NCBI GenBank assembly: GCA_003993805.1
Contig: RSEF01000005.1
Location: forward strand, 35,543,636-35,607,635
Source: Himantopus leucocephalus
Taxonomy: Eukaryota; Chordata; Aves; Charadriiformes; Recurvirostridae
Direction: 5' to 3'
DNA length: 64,000 nt
Shown: piece by piece, positions 1-13,432 of the stretch
Layout: every line of letters starts with the position of its first letter
How positions within the stretch are numbered: the first letter of the stretch is position 1
Translations under genes and position numbers: made by a program
Notes under the pieces: generated by a model
Told to the model about the DNA's origin: nothing
Database searches by the model: none
Seen by the model: only the letters and a program-made list of their open reading frames with translations

Positions 1-3000
1 TGCTCCCCACAACCAAAATACTGTGATATCTCCTTTGACCAGATGGTGCTGTTCTGCTTTTTCCACAGAAAACAACTCAGCCAGCTGAACAGGGTATTGT
101 ATGTATGGATTAAATTAAACCTTAAAATATATAAAACAATTTATCTCATGAAAGTGTAGTTTCTTCAGGCCCACAAAAAGTGACATAAAATATGAACTAA
201 TATGCTTAGTGCTTCTATATTCTCAAATCTAAATGTGTTTTCCTAATTATTTACACCTAAATTGAAAGATTAAGTTGAAATAAAGTAAAATGAATGTATT
301 AGAGAAATGTAAATTCCACTTAGACTCATGAAGACTCCAAATGAGACAAAATGATGGTAATTTCTACCAAATTTTTTCAAATTTCTTATTTAGGGGAATA
401 CTTTCTAACACCAATACCATTATATTATGTAAGAACTTTTAAAATTATTTCTAAGTATACAAGTGTTTTAAAGCTCTTCATACTATTTTCATACTGATTT
501 TCTATGATTGTTGCTGATGCATTAAATATATTTAATCGACTTTATTATCAAAAAACTTAAATTAATAGCAGTTAAATCTAGTTCAGAACATCTTAATATG
601 ACTTAAAAAAAAATTAAACTAGTTGAAACAATTGCTTCATCACTCTGCAATGGAACGAAATAATGCATCACTGCTCTGAAGTTAGTATTCTGAATGTCTA
701 ATAATACATCAGATACATATGATGCACTAAGTGTAATTTTAATATTCATTTTTATGACTTGGTTCTTTTCCAAAAAGGTCAATTTTAAGTTAGTCTAATT
801 TTAAAAATAGCTAAAAAGTCTAATGTTAGATTTACGTAGGTAAGTTATTGGCCTGGGTTCTTCACCTAATTCAGCTTTAAAGGTCTGTCTTTAAATATGA
901 TTTTGTTCACATGTAAAATACTTTCATTCTATGTCTTTGGGAAGATTTGTCTCTGCACAGACCTAGAAGGAATTAAAAGAGAAAAGGCATGGTACTATAC
1001 GCGTGGAAGTGGAACAGCAGTGAACAAATAATAAGGATAGACACATGAGACATTGTTTCAGATACGCAGAAAGAAATACTTGATGCAAGAAGTGAGGTTT
1101 AATTAGGCTGTAACTTTTAACAATTTAAGTCAGCTGGGAACTGCCCTGCAGTAACTCAGACCACAAGGGTAATCATTACTTACGTTTCCACTTACTGGAC
1201 AGCTGCTGCCAGTATTCACCACTTCACAGTTAGTCCAGCCAATTTCTAGGACCTCACATATAACAAAGGCTACTGCAAGCTGTAACCCTGTTTTCCTCTT
1301 CTTGAGATATGGCCTTTCTTTTCATCTGCTTTAACTCTATTCAAACTGCCAAGACGTGACAACGTATGCAGCGCTCTAACCCACTCCAGTCAGCTGTGGC
1401 TGTAGGGATGGTAAAAACACCTACTATTTGCATTCTGGCAGCATGGGAAATACTCTATTCCACTTCCAAAGAAAGTGAAGGTGCAGAGCCCATATAACAG
1501 TAATTTGTAATTACTATCGTAATTATTAGTAACAGTAATTGCAAGAATAATTCTATAGTAGTCACAGCAGAAAGACAGGGCTCAGTCTGATGGGGAAGCT
1601 TTATGCTGCCTTTTCCTTGTGCTCAAGAGATTAAAAACTGAACACTAAATAACAGAAAATAAAGATGTGATATTTGGGCACTTAATCCTTGACAGTTTTG
1701 CTAAATATTCTATTCTTATTATTTAAGTGGGCAGAATAATGGCTGCACAGTGCCTACATAAACCACTATACTGGGAAGGTGATATTGTTCATAGGATCTC
1801 TTTCTGTCTACCTCTATCTCTGCTGGTAGAACAGCCTATGAGGCGCTTGAAATGCGACATCCATAGTGAACTACTGTTAAGTTTCTAAAACAAATCATAA
1901 CTGTCTTGTTTTCTAGTTCTCATCAAAATGTATTCACCTATAGTATATATTAAACAAAGGTTGACAAATTGTTTTAATAGGTTTATGAGTGGAATCCTAA
2001 GATGGAGGTTAGTGATCTTTATGTACACCCTGAGATGAGAAATTCATCTGCAGGGGTGTTAAAAATAAATAAATAAATCCTTAATCCCTAGCGTTTCAAA
2101 ACGATGGTGAACTCTCTTAGATGGAATAAAGAAAAGTAGTAGCCTATGAAAAGTCTAAAAATTATACAAAAATGGATCTACAAATTTCTTATCTCTTAGG
2201 GCAGAACATAAATACTGTAGCGGATTTACCTGGTATCTTCCTGAAAGTAGGATCAGATTATAAGTATCTGTAGAGAGCACAAAGTTTGTTATTTCAAAGC
2301 CTTCAATGGGTAAATCTCATAGTATTTTTGCTTTCTCTTTGTCACTGTAGAGAATGGCTCCTTTTCTCTCTCCCAGGAGGGATTTTTTTCTCCTTTTCTA
2401 TTAAAACAACTAAAACTTGAATCAGTGAAACTGTGAACGAGGAAAAGAAATAGAAGCTAAGAAAAGTAAAAAGTTTGAAGGCCACTGGAAATTGACAAAT
2501 AAGTGTCAGAGCAGAAAACGATGGCAGTTTGCCAACCAGCTGCGAAAACTAATTCAGCTTTAGATAAAGAGATTTTAAAGGGGAAAAGGACAAGCAAACT
2601 TCAGAAAAAGGAAGAATAAAGGAGCAAAGAATAAATCCTTAGAGCTGTGTTAAAGAAGAAACATAGGCAGTGCTTTGTTGTTTTAACTGCAGAACTGCAA
2701 GAGGGGCTTTTCATTGAGACTTTGAATAGCACCAAAGAAACAGCCAGAATAAAGTGGAAGCACTAAAGGTTTCCTTAATGCAGTAGCTTATAGACCAGCC
2801 CTCAAAAAAGGGATTTAAAGATTAGCTTTTCTAGACAAATAGAAATTATTAATGGCAGTAAGTGTTTTCTTCACCGGTCTACATATGGACATAAAAATAA
2901 GTGTTACGCACAGTTCTGTGTCCAAATTCATGGCAAGAACTGGCTGAGGTTGTTAGACAAAGAAACAGCTGACAAAGAAAATGAAATAATTGAAAAATTC

Positions 3001-4660
3001 AGTGGAAGCCGCCTTTCCCTAGAAAAGAAAACTATTTTAGCGAGCCAGTATTTAATCTTCAAGAATACAATAGTTTTGGGGTTTTTTATGGGTACATCAT
3101 GTTTTTTATTTCATGGTCAGAGAGCATCTGAAAGAATGAAGTGGTGAGCACCGTCTGGTCACAACAGCAGGCCAAAATAGCAAGCTGGTATATAAAACAA
3201 CATGAAGGAAGGTGGTCACAGGCTTGTCCTCTCATCTGTCACTAGGCCTTTTAATTAGACTGTGAATAGGAAGTCAGCATGACGTAATGCTGCTGGTTAT
3301 TATGCAGAGCTCTAACGACCGCATCTACTCTGCCCAATTACAGCAATCTCAGAAGTTCCCTTAGGACAACATCTCCTGATCATTCAGGCTATACAGAGCT
3401 TACTGGTCCCCTCTGGGTGCCCTGAAAACACCACCTCTGAGCTCACAAGAGGATTCCCCGCGAGTGCCAGGCTGTGACCTCACATATGTCCTCTGTATGA
3501 ACCACATCCTTTCACCTCCATTATGCACGGTTTCACTCTGCTGCATGAAATTCCCAGAGCAGCGTGGCATGACTGCCCAGCTTTCATCCGTCACGGGCAG
3601 GAGGCACAAGCTCTCTTCCATTACAGTGTGCACCTTAAGTGCATGAAAGATCTGGCATTAAGACGACAAGAACAGTTTTGGCTTGCATCAAACAAAAAGC
3701 CTTGACTTGTATAACTGTCATAAAACTCAGGAAGAGTTCACGTGGTATGTTTAAAACACTTCTTAAATATTCTTTCGGAGAGGGATTTATGAATGGGAAA
3801 TACCACCCCAAAGAGTGTTTTGCAATGTTATGGAGAAAAACAGGAATAATATTCTAATTTACTGGGAAGTTAAAGCTCAGAATTTCAATGGATCATTCAA
3901 ACAGAAAAAAAATACTTCTGCAAATAAATTACATTTTCATTGTGAGCTGAAGTATTGTTATCAGCACAGATTAGTAAACTGTGAAGTAAGGAAATAACAT
4001 GGAGATCCTCTGTTTGCACTTAGTCACAAACAGACTATAGAAATGTCATCATTAGTTGACATTTCAATTGTGAAAGTTTCTCATTTCCTGCAAGCTTAGG
4101 CAAATGAGGGATTTAAGCTATATTTTTTTTTTTTTATGACTACATTTTCTGGCAGTCAGCTGTTTCAGATTGACAATAAAATTCCTAGTCGTAGTTGTTT
4201 GTTGTTTGGAAGTTTTTATCAGCTTAATAGTTGTTCTCCTGCTACTCACCAGTGCTGAAGGCTATACTTTCAGTACGGTAAAACAAACAAGGATTTTACT
4301 TTTGTGTCTTCCATGGCCTGTAAGACCCCAAACTTTGTCACCATACTTATTTTTACTGTCTTTCCTCATTCCTCATTTTTCACCCTGTATTTGTGCTAAA
4401 GTTTAATATTAGATAATTGAATATGGCTTTTCTGAATTGGAGGTGCTTTAATCGATTGTCTGCTTTTTTATAACTATTTCTCCCATTGGACATGCGTATC
4501 TTGTGGTATGTATGTTTTTTGAATGTCCCAGTTGTGTGAGTGGGCCATACCCAAGGACAAACTGCAAGAGAAGGAAAATTATTAAAAAATATATCACCTT
4601 TAATTCACATCCTCCCTACAATACGGAATTTTCCTGCCAAGTCTTTTCAATAATTTACTA
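1..4660. other. AT-rich non-coding DNA
   Basis: No coding region is supported. The longest open frames are under 80 codons, carry no recognisable domain and lie in A+T-rich sequence. A short AAAT microsatellite sits at about 2061-2078 and a T run at about 4122-4135. A patch at about 3300-3650 is visibly richer in G+C than its surroundings but has no repeat or gene signature I recognise. It could be an old repeat or a conserved non-coding element. Confidence 0.7.
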
Positions 4661-4665
4661 AAGCT

Positions 4666-4691
4666 GGGGGGGGGTGGGGTGGGGGGAGGGG
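4666..4691 (+). repeat. G tract with canonical G-quadruplex pattern
   Basis: Four runs of G (9, 4, 6 and 4 bases) are separated by single T, T and A bases, followed by a GA-rich tail to about 4700. Four or more G3+ runs with 1-nt loops is the strongest class of G-quadruplex motif. The surrounding DNA is A+T-rich, so the tract stands out. It could also be a simple expanded homopolymer with no function. Confidence 0.85.
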
Positions 4692-4700
4692 AGAGAGAAA

Positions 4701-7700
4701 ACAGACTACTTGAGAAAACATCTGGGCTGGAAAATTTATCTCACAGGTTTCAAATGGCATTCTCCCCATCAGTATCAATGGGTCCATCAGAATGTCGTCT
4801 AAGCTATTATCTGTCTTCTGTGATGGAGAGTGAAAACTCCTTCCATTAAAGACAATATGTATATAGTACTGAGAGCATTGATAGCGCTTAATAACAGAAA
4901 GGGTTTTATGATCATGTAGTCTAGTTTTTAAATGCTGTTATTTGAAATTTGCATGGTAAAAATGTTGCTAACAACTAAGTGAGAATTTGTGAGTCATGAA
5001 AAAATAACTGTAAGGCATCTGTTACGGCTTTCCATCCTGTTCTTCTAGATATTTAATAATAATTGCCAAAAGGGACCAAGGAAGTCTGTCATTCCCAATG
5101 CTTAATCAGACAAATATCTTCACTGACATTAAGGAAGTTACTGATGTGAACAAGAGTTTGTGGACTCCAGACCTCAATCTGGCAATGACTGAACTGACAG
5201 TTCTTGAATCACAGGAAGAGAAACTGCTGGAGATGTGGCTGCCCTTGTGTGTGTCAAGTTCAAATCATGTTACATGGGTTCCAGGATACCAGGAGTGTTA
5301 CCTGCAAGCCTGTTATCTCCTAAAAGCATAAAAACACATTTATGGCATATACATCAGGGATTCCAAATTCCTTCTTAATATGAATGTCCATGCATGATTC
5401 AATACTGTACTGCTTCTGGACTGCTGATTGAAAAATAGTATGTAATATTGCTATACTATTGCACCCTTATTGCTGATAAAATCAGGCTAACAGCTGAGAG
5501 AGCTGGTTTTTTGGGTTTTATTTGTCAGACCATAAAACAGAAATGTTAATTTCGCCTTCAAAAATATCTAATTAGTAACAGTTCCTATTCGAAAACTTTC
5601 TTTATTTTTATTGGCTTGACTTGCAATGCACTTTTTATAAAGTGTTCTATGAAATTACTTTTTTATCACTTCTTTTAAACTTCATTATCTTTTTGATGAC
5701 ACAGTGATTTTTATTTCTATTTTTTAATCTCCCTTTAGCCAACTTTTTCACTTTGATTTTTCTCTACAACAGTGCATGCTTTTACCCATTTATTTTGATA
5801 ACTTTTAATGGAAATTTACTTTTTCACAAGGACACCCTAGTACTTTTATATGAGTTGTGTTTGCCTTCTTAAAAGACTTGTGAAAAGCTGGCCCTCTCCA
5901 GCACCCATTAAAAATAATAAAACTGTCCCTCGTGGATATAGCTGAGATCCTAGGAGGTGAACAGATTAGCAAAAAACTGAAACACAAATAATTTGCAAGC
6001 CATGTCAGATAGCTTTGAGAATCTTTGCAATCTATACTAGAAAGTGGTCCTCTCCAGGACTCAGAGAGTGAGTTCAGGCTCTGTAAAGATTGGCTTACTC
6101 TTGGAAGTAAATTTTTTCTCTAGCTGAATAATACAGATGGGAGCTGAAGTAGTGTGTGAGACGAGCATCTTGATAAGACTTGTTTATAAAATTTTTGTCT
6201 CCCTGTGAAAGAGTTTGATAAGCTTTTACAGTATTTTGCAAAACTTTTTGCTGAGTTTATATTCATGGCCTAATGTCTCTCAAAATTGGAGGAAGTTATT
6301 ATTGTATCCTTTTTCGGATGCTTGATGTCTAGCATTAGGTTTGAAGTTTCTGTATCATGGAGAAACTTTCAAATAATCTTCCCTCAGAAAATTTTTCTTC
6401 TAGAATATTTCAGCTTTGAAAGCTTTGAAAAGGAGTGGGTGGCAAGGGTCTTAGAGCTATCTGGTTATAAACCAAAGAAAAGGTAGCAGCGGCACATGAA
6501 TTATGCAAGTTCATTGGAAGTGCAGAACTGGAAAACTCTTATGGAAAAGTTTTTTAAAAATTACTTACTGTGAGCATAGTAAGATTGCATTTACTGGGTT
6601 TCCTTAATAATATTAGAGTTGAACAACAGAGCTGTTACATTTTTTGAACAAATTATATTCATCTTTCTTTTTTACATGACAGCTTTTCAAATAATGGAAA
6701 ACCTGATTCCTTTTCAGTTAGTTTAAGGAACTAAATCAAGTGTAAATATTACCAGTAAGATCACTACTTGCATTTAAGCCTTAATCCATGCCAGTGTAGC
6801 ACTGCAGTACTGAAACATTTTCATCCCAATCTGCATCATTATTTGCAAACCTCTAACTGTGGAGAGCTGCAGACAAAGTGGTGGTAGGAACAAAGAATCT
6901 ATTTTTGATTGTGGTTGGTTTTTGGTAACAGAGCTTACCTGCATCAGAGGGTTCAGCTAATAAACATTCATTTCATTTTTCTACCCAGTTTTCTTGCTGT
7001 TTTATTTCCTCTTTTATGCTTTGTGGAAGGTAGAGTCCTGCCAGTGTTCTACCATTCCAGCAATGTGTGCAATATCCTAGCATAAAAATACGTAATACTG
7101 CTTGTCCAAGCTAAAGTTATTGATCCGTTTCCTTCATGCACTTAATAGAGTTTAATATCTTTTTGTCTCCCAAGATTTTTCTTTAGTACTTAAGCCATTA
7201 AAGTTATCTGGCTTCTTAATGATTTTCAAATTTCTTTGGCCATCAAGAGGATACAGTATTAGTTTTGTAAAACTATCTGAAGGTCAGTTTTGGCAACTAA
7301 GTAAAACACTTTTGATAAAATTAACTCTTTCAGAGAATTATAATCGGTTTGTAACTGCATTAGTTTGGAGTTGAACATGCTGAAAATGTTCATAAAATCC
7401 ACACTGCTATTGGGAAGTGCTAGAAGAAGCATCCGGTCTTGTTTTTTTAGTGTGTTTCTATTCAGTGGTACCCACAAATTTTCTGCTGTGCCCGTGCTCT
7501 GGTGTGGATGTAGGAGCCCCAAGCCTGCCTACACTTTGTTTTAAAATCTTACAGTGCCTTATGATCTCTGGGTTTTATCTTTGTTGCTCAGCAAGTATCT
7601 TCTGTGAATAGATGTAGATGCAAAGTAATAGCAAACTAACTCATATCCAAACTATAATTATTGTACTACCAATTAATATGTATTTTTTCCCAACATTTAA

Positions 7701-7796
7701 GTAAATTATCAATTCCAACAATTCCAACGACACCAATTTTTTTTCCTTAAAGATGCATTTTAATTGGTAGCAATAAACTAGTAAAGAAGTTTTTGT
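4701..7796. other. AT-rich non-coding DNA
   Basis: I see no gene, RNA gene or recognisable repeat. The open frames (for example 5098-5331 plus and 7259-7522 minus, both under 90 codons) show no motif, and their composition matches the A+T-rich background. Confidence 0.65.
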
Positions 7797-8208
7797 CTAG
7801 GTGTCAAGGTGCTGTGCAGGCTGGCTGCTCCCTGGGTGCCAGTAGTGTCGGGGCTCCCCATGGCGGTCTGTCTGGGCAGAGCCTGGCAGCCAGCGCACTC
7901 CTGCCCAGGAGCAGGGCAGTGCGGGGGGGACAATAGGGCAGCCCCACTCCCAGCCATTGGCCACCTCCCTGGGGACTGGCTGAGGTCAGGCCGGGACATG
8001 GACCTGGTAGTGGGCCTGGCTCAGCCTGTGGCATCATTGGGACATGGGCTGATGGCCCCGAGGCGCAGACATGGGGTCCTGGACCGTGGGCAGGGTGGGG
8101 GGATCTCCACCCTGGATTGCCCCTTGGGTCCTGGGGGTTGGTCAGAGAGAAGCAGGGCTGTGAGTGCCCTCAGGGCCATGACAGTAGGAGTGCTACGCTC
8201 CTTATTCT
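7797..8208. other. Isolated GC-rich island with sharp edges
   Basis: Base composition changes abruptly from A+T-rich to clearly G+C-rich at about 7800 and back at about 8205. The segment holds roughly ten CpG dinucleotides. The 8-base word GTTTTTGT occurs at 7789-7796 and again at 8209-8216, directly flanking the island, as a target-site duplication would, though the word is T-rich and could match by chance. Open frames run through it on both strands (152 codons plus, 7809-8267; shorter ones minus). They look like products of GC-rich sequence rather than a protein: no domain, many Gly/Pro/Arg/Leu. Likely options are a 5' fragment of a GC-rich retroelement, a small CpG-island-like regulatory element, or a retrocopy of a GC-rich transcript. 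Confidence 0.5.
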
Positions 8209-8439
8209 GTTTTTGTTCCTTCAAGGAAAATAGCATCTACAATAATAGCATAAATGCTTTCTATTGAAAACCTCATCTAAGGCTGTCCATGATACTTCAG
8301 ATGAATAAGTGAATTTATACGCAATATATGAATTAGTACACATATTCATTGCTGCTATTGTGGCCTTGTATTTAAAAATGACGTTACCTCCACAAATTTT
8401 TTAGCATAATTTAAAAAAATGCTACATATTGTTTGACTT

Positions 8440-8464
8440 TGTGTGTGTGTGCGTGTGTGTGTGC
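8440..8464 (+). repeat. (GT)n microsatellite
   Basis: GT dinucleotide run with one GC interruption. Confidence 0.9.
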
Positions 8465-11400
8465 ATGCTCATGATTAACTTTGAATTAATGAGTTTACAA
8501 ATTTTGTGTTACAGATGACAAGGCAAAATTCCTGTTCCCTTTTTTGATCTGAATATGCATTGCAAATCTTATGTAGTCCTTATGTAGATAGATCTCTTCA
8601 CATGATTTTGCTCCCTTCAGATGATTTATTAGTCAAGAACTAATTTGTTACATGGATGTTGTTTTATCCTTAATTATTTACTAAAGGAATCCCTTGCAAT
8701 ACATAATCTTTAGGCCTGATCACTAAAAAATCAAAATATAACCTATATTTCAAGTACAGACACAAAAAGAAGTATCTTTAGGCAATAGGATTTGTCTGTG
8801 CAGAGTAAACAAATTATTTTTAATAGGTACATACGGTTCTTCAATTTGATAGCTGCTTTTGCCCATGTTGCCTGTGCCTTGTGATTCATTGAGGTCTAAG
8901 AAATTGCTCCCAGAACATCTGATATAGTGTTTTTATCCAATTAAGTCAATAATCGCAAGGATTTGGAGTTCTCCACTAATACAGTGTAGTTCAAAATTGG
9001 TTGATACTAACCTGTCAGCTCAAGCGGATTAATAGCTGGACGTCATTAGCAGATTGTGTGAACACTCCTAATCCATTTTAGGATGAAGCCAGGCAGGTTA
9101 GTTTAAATCATCTTAGTGGGGTTTCAATTAGCCTAAACTCAGGCTGTGTACCCGTATGAGGATACACACATATGTCTTTTGCATCTGTATTTGCTTCATC
9201 AGTTTCTCTCTCACATGCATTAGTCAGCATCTCTCTTCTGAGAATAACTGCCCTCCTGGGCCTGACAGCTGAGCTGTTCATGTGGTCGCTCCTGCACCCA
9301 CTGCAGTCAAAATGAGCTGAGTTATCAAGGCTCCAATACTAGTTTAAACTGTTCCGAAAAATACCTTACAGGGAAGGTATAATAAAGTTTATACAAGAAT
9401 TTATATTTCAAAATAATAATTCATTATTTGACCTATGTTCTACTTCTTCCTGGCATCTAAGTAGCTATATTTGACAGAATGAAACTGCATTTGGGTGTTA
9501 CAAACTATAGGGAAAGCTCTTTATCTGGAATACTTCTGTGTGCCTCCTTAAATATCAGTGGACCTTCACTGATACACAGCAACTGAAAACAGAGCAGGAA
9601 TGCCATAATGGTGGAAAACGCATCAAATGCTTGTTTCATGGTCTGAATATTTATTGGATGATATTAATTCTTCTGTCCCTTAATTATAACTACTTTACCC
9701 TAAATTAATTATGGAAAATAATTTATTTACTATACAAGCAATTTACTGTTATCAGTGTGGGTAAGTTATTCTCCTTTTATTTACTGGGGAAAAATGTATT
9801 AGATGCATTCTGATCCTCCCTAACTCCATATGACCCCCCTGTATTCTAGTCATATTGCCACGTGGCCACACAGTTAACACCCTTACACTCAGAGGGCAGC
9901 CCTTTAGACCACTAAGCCCTTTTGTTTGGTGATGCTTCTCCCTTTTAGGCCAGTCTCCTTTTATGTCCACCACTGCTCTCACTCTGCTTTTTCTCTGTTC
10001 TTGTAGAATGGTTCACCCATTCATCGTCCATGTCACAATTCCCTGCTGCAGTTAGGCCGTTGGATACAGTTTTTCTGCAACTTCTTACCCCCCCCTCCAT
10101 GCACCTGGAGATCCAGAAAGCAATATGGTCACTGAGGAGAGATCTCAAGAAACAGCAGTCTGAGGCTGAGGTCCAGCTGTCTTCTAGTGTTACACATAAG
10201 ACAGGAACGAGCGATTACTTTTGACAAACCTTTCATCATTTGGGACCCAGCATTAAAAGACACCGGCCTTTTAGTGCTTGACAGAGTTCAGCATGAGGGA
10301 GTGAGGTCACTAAAAAAATTAAATCATTAATATAGCACTTAGATTTCATAATAGTTGATTGTTTTAGAGCAGCAGGGATAAGTTTTGAATGGATTGAGGT
10401 CAGGGGCGGAGGGAGAGGAAGAATGACCCAGGAATGTCAGTCTATTTCACAGACTGATATGAACCACTGTCCTTTGATTACAACTTGCTGTTGCTAAGTG
10501 TAATTGCTGCCCTACTGTGTTACTGGAAGGTGATTCCTGGGCAATGAACTCTTTTGGATTATATGTACATACACTGAAGCTTGGGACTATATCTGCCTTT
10601 AAGAAAGGGGTGAGTTTTTCTTACTGATCATGGTTCTGGAGGCCAACCAAACACTAGTGGATGTCTGAAAGTGGACAAGGTGAGGGTCCCTCCATCTACC
10701 AATCCATGTGGAAATACATTTCCTCAGCACCTGCTGCCACCATCACCAGGAGATCTAAAACACGATGGAAGTCTGGTTCCTCAGAAGGAACTCTGCAAGT
10801 GTCAGCCCTGCAAACATCACCCATCCCTTTTGGTCCTTTAATAAGGACAGGAAAATTACACACCTTTAGTAGCCTAACTTAGTTCCACCAAGGAAAAATT
10901 CAAATCTCTTGCCCTCTGGTAAAATATTTGTGCAACTGTGTCAAGAGCTTTTCTGCTCCAACTCTTCAATCCCACTGTATCTTCCTTCCTCTTCTTTATT
11001 GTAACTGGAAATAAAGAATCAATGCAAGAATCTTCATGATTTATTTTGATCTTGCATTATTTGAAATTTAGAATATAATTTTAATAATTTTTAAGTTAGC
11101 TTTCATATACAGAAAAAATTGATTTGTTTAAAAAAAAGGCAAAAACTGCATATCAGTGGCTCTGTCTTACTGTATAGTTCTGCAGTACCTTCTTTGAATG
11201 AGCAGATAGGATGAGTTATATAGTAGTCACTGTTACAATACAAATTTCAGAGTGCAAGGCCTTGACACAATAGATGTTGTTTGAGATGCTGTTCATGTTT
11301 TGTATTCTATATCCTTTAGAGTGTTCCCCCTTGGAGAAATGAGACAGTGCCTGGAGGATTTATAAAAGAAATTCCTGGAAGTGAAGGAAAGCAGTACATA

Positions 11401-12731
11401 CAGTATTTTTAGGGTAAGGGTTGCTTTTTAGTTACTTCTGAGGAATATCACAAAGGCTAAACAAAAATAATGGCTTCATGCTTACTGAGAGAGAAGCAAA
11501 TTCAGAGGTCGTATGCTTTTATTAGAATAGCAGTACATCTGGATCTGTTAAATAATCCAAATGACACTGCACTGAACATCACATTTACATTCTTTAAACG
11601 TGTTCTGTCCTAAGAGTTTTTCAGTACATAAGAACACTCAGGAAATTATGGAAAAGCCTGACACTAAAATGCATGTACAGTTTATTTATTTAAATGTTTT
11701 ATATTTAATGTAAAAAGTAAGACGCTTGCAACATCTTTATAGTTAAAATTTATGGTAACATTACTGTGGCTGAGTTATTCAAGAATAAAAGAAAAGAAAA
11801 CGTTGGGGTTTTTACTGCATCTTTTTAAGCAGTCCTCAAACAGTGCGATTTGTGTCAGCAGTGAAGTATAATTTTCTTCCAGACAAGGCACAGCATGGTG
11901 GAGCCCAAGTAATAATCTCTCCTTGGTTGTTCCTGGTTCTGTGATAAGCCATCTTGCCTTACTCTGGACTATGTTTATAGGGAACCATGAGCTGAGACAT
12001 CCCTATAGCTTTAGACTAAGCCAGCAGAGTTCAACTTAGATTATTGGTTTGGGCATTTGGCCAACATTGCTGGAGCTGCTGGCAACAGCATGAGGCAAAG
12101 AAATAAAGGGAGAAAGTAAGGAGGCAGTAATGAACCCTGCGGCTGGAGCAGAAGCTAGTGACAGCAAGGTGTGATTGAAAAAGGTGGAGAAACACTGCTA
12201 TGCTACAAATTTTATAAGTATTTTAAAAAATCTACATTTCATACAGCAAAATTATATATGCATTTGCAGGCATGTATATTTTTAGGGATGTGTGTGCACA
12301 CACACGCACACACAAAAGAGGTATTTTGCTGTGTAACCATTAATTTTGCATTTTTTGAGTGTCTAGAATATTAGGTGAAATTCCAGCAAGGTTTTTATAC
12401 TTAATTCCATGAAAAGTGTGTTGGTAGATATTTTTGAGAGGAAAACAAAGTAAAATAGATATTCTGAGCTACTCCGGTTTGCCAAGCTGTTCAATTTTAT
12501 TCAGGGCATCTTAGGAACACATAAATAAAGACAAAATGGCAAAATATCCAAGTGCTTCTCAGATTTAAGGAAACAACACAAATTTTCCCCCATGGAAAGC
12601 AATTATTTAATTTCAGAATGCTTACTGGCATCAGTGTTTATTTTGCTGGTAGACAGTGAGTAAACAAGCTATGATGCCATCTACAATATGAAGTTATAAA
12701 CTTAAAGTCTTAGCTTGCCTCTGACAAACTC
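8465..12731. other. AT-rich non-coding DNA
   Basis: No gene is supported. A TG-to-CA dinucleotide tract at about 12289-12314 forms a small self-complementary alternating purine-pyrimidine stretch. A patch at about 9950-10220 is less A+T-rich and carries opposite-strand frames of 64-67 codons. The plus frame has a Lys/Gln/Glu-rich stretch that could be mistaken for a coiled coil, but nothing identifies it as a gene. Confidence 0.65.
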
Positions 12732-12771
12732 AAGGGCAAAGCTCCAATTGACTTCACTGGAGCAGGGATGA
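12732..12771. repeat. Possible ancient amniote interspersed repeat fragment
   Basis: The string CCAATTGACTTCACTGGAGC resembles a motif I associate with old interspersed repeats shared by birds, turtles and crocodilians, in which a short palindrome surrounds TTGACTTCAATGG. Similar short matches occur at 54892-54925 and 57617-57645. I cannot name the family, and the matches are short. Confidence 0.3.
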
Positions 12772-13348
12772 AGTATGGGACTAAATAAAGTTCGAGCTAG
12801 CTTGAAAACTGTTGCAAACAAGCTCATTTTTGTTGTTGTAAATGCGTGCTATATGCAACTGTTCTCTACCAAAAGAGAAAAGTTTCTGAGCATTTGTTAT
12901 TTTACATTTGTACTTTACTGAGTGCAGGAGATTTTATTTCTACCACCAGCTTAATTATTCAGAATTTATTTCAGTAATTTTATTCTATTTGGCTTCACAT
13001 CATATTTTGGACTTTCAGCCCAAAATTACAGATGTTTGCAATAGGTTGTGCAAAGGGAAAAAGGGAGGTTTTAAGACTAACAGTTTCCCTTATAATGCCT
13101 ACTAATCTACTTAAAGGAATCCTTTTTCTGTTATAATTTGCCTTATCTGTTTGTTTAGTTTTTCCAAACCAACATTTGTTATGGGGCTTATAAAATTTTT
13201 TTTGCACCCTACATATTGTAGTATGTTGAACTAATGGTTTCTATGAATTTCTTGTATATGTTAATTCCTGAATTTCTATATATCCAGGACTAGATTGTTT
13301 TTGCAGTTGTAGCTTTGTCTGTATTAAAACATTTCTGAATCTGTTATC

Positions 13349-13400
<52 letters not shown>

Positions 13401-13432
13401 CTGTCATCTATCTATCTATCTATCTATCTATC
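13349..13432 (+). repeat. (ATCT)n tetranucleotide microsatellite
   Basis: Thirteen perfect ATCT units (13349-13400), a 5-base interruption, then nearly seven more units to 13432. The long pure run predicts length polymorphism. Confidence 0.97.

Noticed and set aside
7809..8267. 152-codon frame in the GC-rich island
   Set aside because: Open frames on both strands are expected in GC-rich sequence with few stops. No domain or protein-like pattern is visible.
13349..13432. Regularly spaced repeat considered as a CRISPR-like array
   Set aside because: It is a plain ATCT microsatellite with no spacers, and the genome is vertebrate. No other array-like structure occurs in the window.
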